Shown piece by piece: positions 9,210 to 17,340 of a stretch of DNA of 64,000 nucleotides. The first letter of the stretch is position 1, and each line of letters opens with the position of its first letter. The notes under the pieces were generated by a model. The model made no database searches. It saw only the letters and a list, made by a program, of their open reading frames with translations, and was not told the origin of the DNA. A program made the position numbers and the translations under genes. The stretch is from Agromyces sp. H17E-10 (GTDB lineage Bacteria > Actinomycetota > Actinomycetes > Actinomycetales > Microbacteriaceae), in the NCBI RefSeq assembly GCF_022919715.1, contig NZ_CP095042.1, forward strand, positions 2,542,001-2,606,000, in the 5' to 3' direction.

Positions 9210-10093
9210 GTGCGGATCTCGATACGCCTCCTGCGTCGGCTACTCGATCACCGGAGGGACACGGCGACGTCACCGTCGACCGGCTCGCGCTCGCCGACGA
9301 GCTCGCCGGCCAGGCCGACGACGGCACCGCCCGCGTCGCCTCGCCCGAGGTCGCCGAGTATGCACTGCGCCTCGGCGACGACGCCCTCGTGCTCGCCCAG
9401 CAGCTCGGCATGTGGATCACCCGCGCGCCTGAGCTCGAAGAGGATGTGGCACTCGGCAACATCGGCCTCGACCTGCTCGGCCACGCCCGCTCGCTGCTGC
9501 ACTACGCCGGCACCGCCACGGGCCGCAGCGAAGACGACCTCGCCTACTGGCGCGACGAGCCAGAGTGGCGCAACGCGTGGCTCTTCGAACAGCCGAACGG
9601 CGACTTCGCCTGCACGATCGCGCGTCAGCTCGTGGCATCCCTCTATCTCTTCGAACTGTACGGCGCGCTCACCGACTCGACCGACCCGACCCTCGCCGCG
9701 ATCGCGGCGAAGGCCGTGAAGGAGGTCGACTACCACCGCGACCACGCCGTGCAGTGGACGCTGCGTCTCGCCGGCGGCACCGAGGAGTCGCGTCGGCGCA
9801 TGATCGACGGCGTGACCGTGACCTGGCCGTACGTCGACGAGCTGTTCGAGGACGACGAGCTCATCGAGGGCCTCGCCGCCGAGGGCGTCGCGGTGCTGCC
9901 GTCGTCGCTGCGCCCCGCGTTCGAGGCGGCGATCGACGCCGTCTTCACCGAAGCGGAGCTCGAGCGGCCGACGGGCCGCACCGCCTACACCGCCTCGGGC
10001 GGCGGGCGCCGCGGTTCGCACACCGAACGGCTCGCGCCGCTGCTCGCCGAGATGCAGGTGCTCGCCCGGCAGCATCGGGGTGCGACGTGGTGA
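9206..10093 (+). CDS. paaC: 1,2-phenylacetyl-CoA epoxidase structural subunit PaaC
   Basis: 295 residues. Ferritin-like but catalytically silent partner of PaaA; LGNIGLDLLGHARSLL and KEVDYHRDHAVQWTLRL are family hallmarks. The only in-frame start before the conserved part is GTG 9206, overlapping the paaB stop. Residues about 3-17 (ADLDTPPASATRSPE) are encoded by a dispersed repeat (9214-9254), not by paaC-like sequence; the conserved protein begins at about VTVDRLALADELAGQ. Confidence 0.95.
   Translation: MSADLDTPPASATRSPEGHGDVTVDRLALADELAGQADDGTARVASPEVAEYALRLGDDALVLAQQLGMWITRAPELEEDVALGNIGLDLLGHARSLLHYAGTATGRSEDDLAYWRDEPEWRNAWLFEQPNGDFACTIARQLVASLYLFELYGALTDSTDPTLAAIAAKAVKEVDYHRDHAVQWTLRLAGGTEESRRRMIDGVTVTWPYVDELFEDDELIEGLAAEGVAVLPSSLRPAFEAAIDAVFTEAELERPTGRTAYTASGGGRRGSHTERLAPLLAEMQVLARQHRGATW
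9214..9254 (+). repeat. dispersed repeat translated in the paaC N-terminus
   Basis: GGATCTCGATACGCCTCC then GCGTCGGCTACTCGATCACCGG. Clear member of the repeat family, read in frame as PaaC residues 3-17. It also supplies a GGAGG sequence just after its end. Confidence 0.8.
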
Positions 10094-10629
10094 CCGCGGT
10101 GACCACTGCCGGTCGAGGAGCGCCGACGCGAAGCGGCGACGCGTCTCGAGACCACGCTTGGGCGGTCGCCGCGACGGTGACCGACCCCGAGATCCCCGTG
10201 CTCACGATCGAAGACCTCGGCGTCCTGCGCGCGGTCGACGTCGCCGACGACGGGTCGGTGCGCGTGCAGATCACCCCGACCTACAGCGGGTGCCCCGCGA
10301 TGGACGCGATCCGCGACGACGTGCTGCTCGCGCTCACGCACGCGGGCTACGACCGGGTCGACGTCGAGCTCGTGCTCGCGCCGGCGTGGACGACCGACTG
10401 GATGAGCGACGCCGGCAAGGAGAAGCTGCGCCGCTACGGCATCCAGGCGCCGACCGGCAAGGCGGCGGCGCGCGATGCCGGGCCGGTACGCGTGCAGCTC
10501 GCCGTGAAATGCCCCCGCTGCGACTCGCTCAACACCCGCGAACTCGCCCGCTTCGGCTCGACGTCGTGCAAGGCGCTCTACGAGTGCCGCGACTGCCTCG
10601 AGCCCTTCGACTACTTCAAGGTGCTCTGA
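10090..10629 (+). CDS. paaD: phenylacetate degradation protein PaaD (iron-sulfur assembly-like)
   Basis: 179 residues. N-terminal DUF59/MIP18-like domain (TVTDPEIPVLTIEDLGVLR, TPTYSGCPAMDAIRDDV) and a C-terminal metal-binding segment with CPRCDS, SCKALY and CRDC. PaaD is thought to mature or install the cofactors of the epoxidase. GTG 10090 overlaps the paaC stop (GTGA). Residues about 7-22 are encoded by a repeat element (10109-10154). Confidence 0.94.
   Translation: MTAVTTAGRGAPTRSGDASRDHAWAVAATVTDPEIPVLTIEDLGVLRAVDVADDGSVRVQITPTYSGCPAMDAIRDDVLLALTHAGYDRVDVELVLAPAWTTDWMSDAGKEKLRRYGIQAPTGKAAARDAGPVRVQLAVKCPRCDSLNTRELARFGSTSCKALYECRDCLEPFDYFKVL
10109..10154 (-). repeat. dispersed repeat translated in the paaD N-terminus
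   Basis: Minus-strand copy: plus strand reads CCGGTCGAGGAGCGCCGACG ... GCGTCTCGAGACCA. In frame it gives PaaD residues 7-22 (GRGAPTRSGDASRDH), outside the conserved fold. Confidence 0.78.
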
Positions 10630-11888
10630 TGGCGGCGAAGAACCTCGGTTCCACCTCTGAGCAGGTTGAGGAGCGAGCGCAGCGAGCGTCTCGAAACCAG
10701 CCGGGATTTCGAGACGGCGCTGGCGCGCCTCCTCAATCGGCTGCGGCCGAGGTCGCCGAGGCGTTCCTCGCGTCGGCCGTCGGCGGCGAGCACGTGCCCA
10801 AGCGCCGTCGCGCCCGCTTCCACTCGCTCGAGGTCGCCGAAGTGCGTCCGCTCACGAGCGACTCGGTCGAGGTCACGTTCGCGGTGCCCGACGATCTCGC
10901 CGACGAGTACACGTACCTGCCCGGCCAGTACGTCGCCCTCCGCAAGGAGCTCGAGGGCTACGAGCGCCGGCGCAGCTACTCCATCTGCCGTCCGCCCGAG
11001 CGCGGCAGCCTCTCGGTCGCGATCAAGCGCGACCTCGGCGGCGTCTTCTCGACGTGGGCGAACTCCGAGCTGCGGGCGGGCGACACGCTCGACGTCATGA
11101 GCCCGCAGGGCACGTTCACCTCGACCCTCGACGCGCTCGACGGCAAGCACGTCGTCGGCATCGCGGCGGGATCGGGCATCACCCCGCTGATGGCGCTCGC
11201 GCAGGCCGTGCTCGCCCGCTCCGCGACATCCCAGTTCGAACTCGTCTACACGAACCGGTCGACGCTCGACGTGATGTTCCTCGAGGAGCTGGCCGAGCTC
11301 AAGGACCGCTATCCGTCGCGCCTCGCGCTGCACCACGTGCTCTCGCGCGAGCAGCGCACCGCGCCCCTGCTGTCAGGCCGCATCGACGCCGAGAAGCTCG
11401 GCACGATGCTCGACGTGCTGATCCGCCCCGAGACGGTCGACGAGTGGTTCCTGTGCGGGCCGTTCGAACTCGTGCAGCTCGCCCGCGACACCCTCGCCGA
11501 GCGCGGCGTGCCGACCGGGCACGTGCGCTACGAGCTGTTCACGACCGACGCCGACCAGGTCGAGCCGCGGCACGGACGACCGGTCGTCGTGCAGCAGGGT
11601 GAGGAGACGGTCGCGATCGAGTTCACGCTCGACGGCCAGTCGTCGACGGTCGAGAGCCCGGTGTCGGCGAACGAGTCGATCCTCAACGCGGCGCTGCGCG
11701 TGCGCCCCGACGTGCCGTTCGCGTGCGCGGGCGGCGTGTGCGGCACGTGCCGTGCGCGGGTGGTCGAGGGCAGCGTGAACATGACCGAGAACTACGCGCT
11801 CGAACCCGACGAGCTCGAGCGCGGATACGTCCTCACGTGCCAGTCGCACCCGAAGTCCGAGCGCGTCGTGGTCGACTATGACGTGTGA
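10629..11888 (+). CDS. paaE: 1,2-phenylacetyl-CoA epoxidase reductase PaaE
   Basis: 419 residues; longer than usual (about 350-380). FAD domain with RRSYSICRPP, NAD(P) domain with GIAAGSGITPLMAL and CGPFELVQ, and a C-terminal plant-type [2Fe-2S] ferredoxin with CAGGVCGTC and a fourth Cys in LTCQSHP. Passes electrons from NADPH to PaaA. ATG 10629 overlaps the paaD TGA. The extra N-terminus (about residues 12-38, QVEERAQRASRNQPGF onward) is translated from an inverted pair of dispersed repeats; the FAD domain starts near FHSLEVAEVRPL. Confidence 0.96.
   Translation: MAAKNLGSTSEQVEERAQRASRNQPGFRDGAGAPPQSAAAEVAEAFLASAVGGEHVPKRRRARFHSLEVAEVRPLTSDSVEVTFAVPDDLADEYTYLPGQYVALRKELEGYERRRSYSICRPPERGSLSVAIKRDLGGVFSTWANSELRAGDTLDVMSPQGTFTSTLDALDGKHVVGIAAGSGITPLMALAQAVLARSATSQFELVYTNRSTLDVMFLEELAELKDRYPSRLALHHVLSREQRTAPLLSGRIDAEKLGTMLDVLIRPETVDEWFLCGPFELVQLARDTLAERGVPTGHVRYELFTTDADQVEPRHGRPVVVQQGEETVAIEFTLDGQSSTVESPVSANESILNAALRVRPDVPFACAGGVCGTCRARVVEGSVNMTENYALEPDELERGYVLTCQSHPKSERVVVDYDV
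10664..10740. repeat. inverted pair of dispersed repeats translated in paaE
   Basis: First copy GGTTGAGGAGCGAGCGC...GTCTCGAAACC (10664-10698), second copy in opposite orientation TTTCGAGACGGCGC...CCTCCTCAATCGG (10705-10740). The pair can fold into a long hairpin within the paaE message just after the start codon. Confidence 0.8.
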
Positions 11889-11893
11889 GCTCG

Positions 11894-11963
11894 TTGCGGG
11901 GGTGCTTTCCCGCAACATCTCACGCGATCGCGAGCGGAATCTTGCGGAAAAGCACCCCCGCAA
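11894..11963. repeat. 70-base element with 22-base terminal inverted repeats
   Basis: Arms 11894-11915 (TTGCGGGGGTGCTTT...) and 11942-11963 (...AAAGCACCCCCGCAA) match at 21 of 22 positions; the centre holds a CGCGATCGCG palindrome. It lies between paaE and paaG, 5 bases after the paaE stop. It may act as a terminator, processing hairpin or miniature element. Confidence 0.7.
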
Positions 11964-11999
11964 TGGAGCGGTCAGGTGTGCATCGAGAGGAGCAACCAG

Positions 12000-12791
12000 G
12001 TGATCGAGTTCACGGTCGACGAGGAGACCCGGGTCGGCGAAGTCGTGCTGAACGCCCCCGACAAGCTCAACGCACTCGACGAGCGGGCCATCGGAGAGCT
12101 CGCCGCGGCCTACGCCGAGGCGCAGCGGCTCGCCGACGCCGGCGACCTGCGCGCGCTCGTGCTGCGCGGCGAGGGGCGCGCGTTCTGCGCGGGCCGCGAC
12201 ATCTCGGGCGTCGACCCGCGTGAGGACGACGTGCTCGGCTACCTCGGCGGCCGCGTCGAACCGCTGCTGCACACGATGGCTGGGCTGCCCGTGCCGACCT
12301 TCGCCGTCGCGCACGGCGCCTGCCTCGGCGTCGGGCTCGGCCTCCTCATCGCGAGCGACATCGTCTACGTCGCCGACACCGCGAAGATCGGCTCGCCGTT
12401 CGCCAACCTCGGCGCGACCCTCGACTCGGGCGGCCACGCCCTCTTCGTCGAACGCCTCGGCGCCCACAAGACCATGGACCTCATCGTCACGGGCCGGCTC
12501 ATGACCGGCGACGAGGCGGTCGCGTCGGGGCTGTTCAGTCGCGCCTTCCCGGCTGACGAGGTGCTGGATGCCACCCGCACGGCGGCCCGAGCCGCCGCGA
12601 CCGGGGCGACCCAGGCGTTCGTCGCCTCGAAGATGCTCGTCGCGTCGCTGCGCGACGACCGGCTCGGCCTCTGGGCCTCCATGTCGGAGGAGAACCGTGC
12701 CCAGGCCGCGCTCTGCGACACGGCCGACTACCGCGAGGGCTTCGCCGCGTTCCAGGAGAAGCGCAGGCCCGTGTTCACCGGGCGCGGCTGA
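12000..12791 (+). CDS. paaG: enoyl-CoA hydratase/isomerase family protein, probable 1,2-epoxyphenylacetyl-CoA isomerase PaaG
   Basis: 263 residues, crotonase fold. Oxyanion-hole segments FCAGRDISG and AHGACLGVGLGLLIASDI; the LDSGG Asp corresponds to the PaaG catalytic Asp, and the C-terminus TADYREGFAAFQEKRRPVFTG closely resembles E. coli PaaG. PaaG converts the ring epoxide to oxepin-CoA, the PaaZ substrate. Starts at GTG 12000 after AGGAGCAACCAG. Could instead be PaaF; the Asp and the C-terminus favour PaaG. Separated from paaE by a hairpin element, so expression may be uncoupled. Confidence 0.82.
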   Translation: MIEFTVDEETRVGEVVLNAPDKLNALDERAIGELAAAYAEAQRLADAGDLRALVLRGEGRAFCAGRDISGVDPREDDVLGYLGGRVEPLLHTMAGLPVPTFAVAHGACLGVGLGLLIASDIVYVADTAKIGSPFANLGATLDSGGHALFVERLGAHKTMDLIVTGRLMTGDEAVASGLFSRAFPADEVLDATRTAARAAATGATQAFVASKMLVASLRDDRLGLWASMSEENRAQAALCDTADYREGFAAFQEKRRPVFTGRG

Positions 12792-12812
12792 GCTCGGCGC
12801 TCCTCCACGTGG

Positions 12813-13973
12813 TCAGCGCTGCCCCGTGAGCGACTCGAGCAGCGGGATGACGAACCAGATGCCGACCATCACGACGATCGGCAGCACGGCGAGCACGGGG
12901 ATGCGGCCCTTCAGGCGTCGACCCTGGGGCGCCACGCCGCGGGGAATCGCCGGCACCGCGACCGCCGCGGCCGATGAGGCAGTCGAGGCAGAAGCCGAGG
13001 CCGCTCCGCCCGGCTCGGCGAGCCGCTCGTCGCGCCATCGCTCCCAGCGGTCGAGCTTCGCGTTCAGCACGTCGATGGTCGCGAAGACCCACTCCCACAT
13101 CGCCTGGTCCGTGGTCGAGAGCGGGCGTGCGCCGTTCGAGTACAGGTAGAGCCGGTCGTCGACGATCTCGAGGTCGAACTCGGCGATCGTGTCGATGAAC
13201 CGCGCCATGATGTCGGGCGTGAACAGGTACAGCGCGTCGGCCTCGTAGCCCTCGGGGCAGTACAGGGCGAAGTACCGGTCGAAGTCGCCCTCGAGCGACA
13301 GTCGCTGCCCAGTCGCGAGCGGGGTCGGCAGGTTCGACCCGAGCACCTTCGAGTTGTTGCGCTGCGCATCGAGCACGATGTGGGGCAACGGGCGTTCGAG
13401 CGTGATCTCGAGGTACGACCACGAGAACGTCTCGTGGGTCTTCGTGGACTTCACGACGTAGCGGTAGTTGCCGACCTCGACGGGCCGCGGGCCGGCGGGC
13501 CGGACGACTTCGCTCGCGACGCGGTCCGTACCGATCCCGAAGATCATGCCGGGCGAGGCGGGGTCGACGATCCGCGGGACGAACTCGAGCCCGTTCGCTG
13601 CAGCGAATCGACTCACCCGGTAGCGAGCCTCGCCGACGCGGTTCGGCGCACGCGCGATGAACCAGGCGAGGCACGCCACGAACGCCGCGGCGCCGAAGAA
13701 CGCGACCTGGAACACGCGGTCGGACGACATGTCGGCACCGGCCTGCTCGAGCAGCGGTGACACGAGCATCACGACGAGCGCGAGCGGCAGGGCGAGAATG
13801 AACGCCGCGATCACGCCGAGCACGATCACGAGGATGACGCCGAGCGCCTGCGGCCGGCCGCTCGTCGGCCGGAATCCGTTGTCGAACTCGTACGCGCGCA
13901 CCGCGCCCTGATCGACGTGCTCCGTGAGCGGGCCGAAGTCGAGCTGCGTTCGTGCGGTCGGCGTCGCGGTCAT
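12813..13973 (-). CDS. membrane protein of unknown function
   Basis: 386 residues. Hydrophobic segments near 44-70 and 87-105, a long soluble domain (about 110-310) with LEFVPRIVDPASPGMIFGIG and FDRYFALYCPEGYEADALYLF, an Ala/Ser-rich linker and one C-terminal segment (about 358-378). Similar proteins of unknown role occur in actinobacteria and resemble DUF3137 proteins, though I cannot be sure. Convergent with paaG. Confidence 0.7.
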   Translation of the reverse strand: MTATPTARTQLDFGPLTEHVDQGAVRAYEFDNGFRPTSGRPQALGVILVIVLGVIAAFILALPLALVVMLVSPLLEQAGADMSSDRVFQVAFFGAAAFVACLAWFIARAPNRVGEARYRVSRFAAANGLEFVPRIVDPASPGMIFGIGTDRVASEVVRPAGPRPVEVGNYRYVVKSTKTHETFSWSYLEITLERPLPHIVLDAQRNNSKVLGSNLPTPLATGQRLSLEGDFDRYFALYCPEGYEADALYLFTPDIMARFIDTIAEFDLEIVDDRLYLYSNGARPLSTTDQAMWEWVFATIDVLNAKLDRWERWRDERLAEPGGAASASASTASSAAAVAVPAIPRGVAPQGRRLKGRIPVLAVLPIVVMVGIWFVIPLLESLTGQR

Positions 13974-13996
13974 CCGCCGATGCTATCGGTCCGGTC

Positions 13997-14353
13997 TCAA
14001 CCCGCCGGGTGCTCCTCGTGCTCGGCGATGTCGCGGCCGAGGTCGTCCTCGATGAGCAGGTCGCGGCGCACGTGGTCGGTGCGGTAGGCCGAGCGGCCGA
14101 GCATGTGCGCGGTCATCGGTTGCGTGAGCAGCTGGAAGGTCATGATCACGATGACGGTCGAGATGACGCCCCAGGTCGGCGCCCGCAGCGCGATCGCGAG
14201 CAGCACGGTCGCGAGGCCCAGCACCTGCGGCTTGGTCGCGGCGTGCAGCCGGGTGAGCACGTCGGGGAACCGCACGATGCCGAGGCCGGCCGCCATCGAG
14301 AGGAAGGCGCTCACGAGGATGAGCAGCCCCACGGTCAGGTCGACGCCGTTCAC
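13997..14353 (-). CDS. mnhG: Na+/H+ antiporter subunit G
   Basis: 118 residues with three hydrophobic helices. VDLTVGLLILVSAFLSM, GIVRFPDVLTRLHAATKPQVLG and a charged C-terminus fit MnhG/MrpG/PhaG. GTG 14353 overlaps the mnhF stop. Last gene of the seven-function antiporter operon that exchanges Na+ for H+. Confidence 0.93.
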   Translation of the reverse strand: MNGVDLTVGLLILVSAFLSMAAGLGIVRFPDVLTRLHAATKPQVLGLATVLLAIALRAPTWGVISTVIVIMTFQLLTQPMTAHMLGRSAYRTDHVRRDLLIEDDLGRDIAEHEEHPAG

Positions 14354-14622
14354 GAGGCATCCTGCTTCGCCATGAACCGGGCGATCGAGATCGACCCGAC
14401 GACCGCGAACATCGCGAGGATCAGCAGCACCACGAGCGTGTCGGTGTGACGGTTGATCGCCATCTCCGCGCCGAGCGCGCACATCGCGATCGCGAGCAGC
14501 ACGTCGGTCGCGAGCGCCCGGTCGAGGATCGACGGGCCCTTGATGATGCGCACCACGGCGGCGATCGCGCCGATGCCGAACATCACGCCGGCTGCGATCG
14601 AGACGAGGGTGAGGAAGGTCAT
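14350..14622 (-). CDS. mnhF: Na+/H+ antiporter subunit F
   Basis: 90 residues, three hydrophobic helices; VRIIKGPSILDRALATDVLL is typical of MnhF/MrpF. ATG overlaps the mnhE stop (ATGA) and its stop overlaps the mnhG start. Confidence 0.94.
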   Translation of the reverse strand: MTFLTLVSIAAGVMFGIGAIAAVVRIIKGPSILDRALATDVLLAIAMCALGAEMAINRHTDTLVVLLILAMFAVVGSISIARFMAKQDAS

Positions 14623-15242
14623 CGGGTGCCTCCGTTCGAATCATGAGAGCCGGATGCCTCGTGGCCGACGCCCGTCCGCCGGGCGCGTCGCTCGGCGCGC
14701 ACGACCTCGGCCTGCTCGTGGGTGCCGATCGCGAGCACGATCCGCTCCTCGGTGCCGAGTACCTGACGGCGCGTCTTGTCGATGTCGGCCTGCGTGCGGG
14801 TGCCGAGTGCGTGCAGGTAGAGCAGTCCCCGCTCGCGGTCGATGTCGACGACGACGGTGCCGGGCACGACCGAGATCGCCTCGGCCGTGAGCGTCGTCAC
14901 GAGATCCGACCGGGTGTGCAGCTGCACGGCGATGATCGAGTTCATGGGCTTCCACCACGGCCAGATGGCGAGCACCGCGACCTGCAGCGACGCGTAGACG
15001 ACGTCGAGCATCATGCGCAGGCCCAGCAGCAGCCCGCGCCACGGGTTGAACCGGCCGCTCAGCAGCACGGGCGGCAGGTAGAGCAGACGGGTCACGGCGA
15101 TCGCGAGCACGACGCCGGTGACGATGCTGAGCGCGTCGATGTGGTCCCACAGCAGCAGCCACAGCACGAGCAGGCCGACGAGCAGGGGCAGCTGCCGCCA
15201 CACCGACCGCCAGCGCGACACGGGCTCGTTCGTGTGGCTCAT
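14619..15242 (-). CDS. mnhE: Na+/H+ antiporter subunit E
   Basis: 207 residues: two or three N-terminal helices (QLPLLVGLLVLWLLLW, LSIVTGVVLAIAVTRLL), then the soluble MnhE domain with LHTRSDLVTTLTAEAISVVPGT and LYLHALG. The tail is longer than in most MnhE and charged. Overlaps mnhD and mnhF by 4 bases. Confidence 0.93.
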   Translation of the reverse strand: MSHTNEPVSRWRSVWRQLPLLVGLLVLWLLLWDHIDALSIVTGVVLAIAVTRLLYLPPVLLSGRFNPWRGLLLGLRMMLDVVYASLQVAVLAIWPWWKPMNSIIAVQLHTRSDLVTTLTAEAISVVPGTVVVDIDRERGLLYLHALGTRTQADIDKTRRQVLGTEERIVLAIGTHEQAEVVRAERRARRTGVGHEASGSHDSNGGTR

Positions 15243-16837
15243 CGGGTGCCTCCGGGGAACACGATCGACACGTAGATCGACGGGTCGCTGAGCCCTTCGG
15301 CCGCGCGGCCGGCGTACTCGAACAGCGGGCCGGCGAACACGGTGAGGCACACGGTGACGACGACGAGGGTCGCGGTCGCGACGACCATGAGCACGGGTGT
15401 CGTGCGGGTGGCGGTGACCGTCGCGCCCTCGGGCGCCTCGAGCACCGAGCCGAGCAGCACCGACTCGTAGCCCTCGAGCTCGTCGCGACGCCGCCAGAAC
15501 GCCATGTTCCAGAATCGCGTGAGCGCGTACAGGGTGATGAGCGAGGTCGCTGCGCCCGCTGCGATCACGACCCAGATGAGCCAGGACGGCGTGCCCGCAG
15601 CATCCGCGCCCGCCTCGGCCCCGGCCCCCTGCGCGCCCGCGACGAACAGGCCGACCTTGCCGAGGAAGCCCGAGAACGGCGGGATGCCGCCGAGATTCAT
15701 GGCCGGGATGAAGAACAGGATCGCGAGCAGCGGCGAGGCCTTCAGCAGGCCCGCGAGCCGGTTGATCGACGTCGCGCCGCCGAAGCGCTCGATGAGCCCG
15801 GTCGTGAGGAAGAGCGCGGTCTGCACCGTGATGTGGTGCACGACGTAGTAGATCGTCGCGGTCAGGCCGATGATGCTCGAGAGGCCGATGCCGAAGATCA
15901 TGTAGCCGATGTGGCTGACGAGCGTGAACGAGAGCAGTCGTTTGATGTCGGCCTGGGTGAGCGCACCGAGGATGCCGATGAGCATCGTGAGCCCGCCGAT
16001 CACGATGAGCAGCGTCGAGAGGTCGTTCTCGGGGAACAGCACCGTCTCGGTGCGGATGATCGCGTAGACGCCCACCTTCGTGAGCAATCCGGCGAACACG
16101 GCGGTGACCGGTGCGGGCGCGGTCGGGTAGGAGTCGGGCAGCCAGAACGAGAGCGGGAAGACGGCCGCCTTGATGCCGAACGCGATGAGCAGCAGCAGGT
16201 GCAGGATGAGCTGCACGTCTTGCGGCAGCTCGGCGAGCCGCACCGAGAGCTGGGCGATGTTCGCCGTGCCCGTCGCGCCGTAGATGAGCGCGATCGCGCT
16301 GAGGAAGAAGAGCGACGAGACGAGGCTCGTGATGATGTACGTGACGCCCGAGCGGATGCGCTCGCCGGTGCCGCCGAGGGTCAGCAGCACGTAGCTCGCG
16401 CCGAGCAGGATCTCGAAGCCGACGTAGAGGTTGAACAGGTCGCCCGCGATGAACGCGTTGAACACGCCCGCGGCGAGGATCAGGTAGGTCGGGTGGAAGA
16501 TCGACACCGGCGTCTCGCGATGCTGGTCGGCGATGCCCTGCCCGACCGAGTACACGAGCACGACGAGCAGCATGATCGCCGAGATCACGAGCATGATCGC
16601 GGCGAGCCGGTCGACGACGAGGGTGATGCCCCACGGCGCGTCCCACGCGCCGATGTAGACGACGGCCGGTCCGGTCGCGTCGACCTGCACGAGCAGCACG
16701 GCCGCGATGACGGTGACCGCCGCGAGCACCGCGACGCCGACCGCCATCTGTGCGCGGCGGCGCCGGCCGAGGATGAGTGCGACGGCCGCACCGAGGAGCG
16801 GCAGCAGCACGACGAGGGGCACGAGCGTGGCGGTCAC
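15239..16837 (-). CDS. mnhD: Na+/H+ antiporter subunit D
   Basis: 532 residues, about 14 transmembrane helices, related to complex I NuoM/N. Family motifs include FNAFIAGDLFNLYVGFEILL, KAAVFPLSFWLPDSYPTAP (conserved Lys and Pro) and DIKRLLSFTLVSHIGYM. One of the two proton-translocating subunits. ATGA overlaps on both sides. Confidence 0.96.
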   Translation of the reverse strand: MTATLVPLVVLLPLLGAAVALILGRRRRAQMAVGVAVLAAVTVIAAVLLVQVDATGPAVVYIGAWDAPWGITLVVDRLAAIMLVISAIMLLVVLVYSVGQGIADQHRETPVSIFHPTYLILAAGVFNAFIAGDLFNLYVGFEILLGASYVLLTLGGTGERIRSGVTYIITSLVSSLFFLSAIALIYGATGTANIAQLSVRLAELPQDVQLILHLLLLIAFGIKAAVFPLSFWLPDSYPTAPAPVTAVFAGLLTKVGVYAIIRTETVLFPENDLSTLLIVIGGLTMLIGILGALTQADIKRLLSFTLVSHIGYMIFGIGLSSIIGLTATIYYVVHHITVQTALFLTTGLIERFGGATSINRLAGLLKASPLLAILFFIPAMNLGGIPPFSGFLGKVGLFVAGAQGAGAEAGADAAGTPSWLIWVVIAAGAATSLITLYALTRFWNMAFWRRRDELEGYESVLLGSVLEAPEGATVTATRTTPVLMVVATATLVVVTVCLTVFAGPLFEYAGRAAEGLSDPSIYVSIVFPGGTR

Positions 16838-17340
16838 TGGCGGCTCCCTTCGTCGTCACGGGCGGATGCCTCGCGTTCGAGTTCTTCGTCGAGGTCGAAC
16901 TCCTCGTCGCTCGCGTCGATGATCGACTGGATCGCCTCGTCGTCGGCCGCGGACGAGCGGATGAGGTCGGCGGCCTCCTCGGCGTCTTCTGCGAGCTCGG
17001 CCTCGTCGTCGACGAGGTCGCCCTTCGCACCGAGTTGCGCCAGCCACCACGACCGGTAGATGAGGGCGAGCATGAACGCCGTGATGCCGAGGTTGATCAC
17101 GATCGCCGTGAGCACGAAGGCCTGGGGCAGCGGGTCGGAGATCTCGCCCTCGTCGACGCCCTCGCCGAGGATCGGCGCGAGCCCGGGGGCCCCGCTCATG
17201 AGGTACATGAGGATGTTCACGGCGTTGCCGACGAGCAGGAACCCGATGAGCACGCGGGTCAGGCTGCGCTCGAGCATGACGGCGATGCCGGCGCCGAAGA
17301 GCACGGCCATGAGGATGACGAGGGTGAGCGAGGCGGTCAT
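16834..17340 (-). CDS. mnhC: Na+/H+ antiporter subunit C
   Basis: 168 residues; NuoK-like with three helices (LTLVILMAVLFGAGIAVM, LIGFLLVGNAVNILMY, AFVLTAIVINLGITAFML). The C-terminal 55 residues are very acidic (EEFDLDEELERE), an extension beyond ordinary MnhC that presumably faces the cytosol. Overlaps mnhA and mnhD by 4 bases. Confidence 0.94.
   Translation of the reverse strand: MTASLTLVILMAVLFGAGIAVMLERSLTRVLIGFLLVGNAVNILMYLMSGAPGLAPILGEGVDEGEISDPLPQAFVLTAIVINLGITAFMLALIYRSWWLAQLGAKGDLVDDEAELAEDAEEAADLIRSSAADDEAIQSIIDASDEEFDLDEELEREASARDDEGSRQ

Noticed and set aside
11894..11963. hairpin as a standard intrinsic terminator
   Set aside because: No T-run follows and the paa operon seems to continue into paaG; called as a repeat element with open role.
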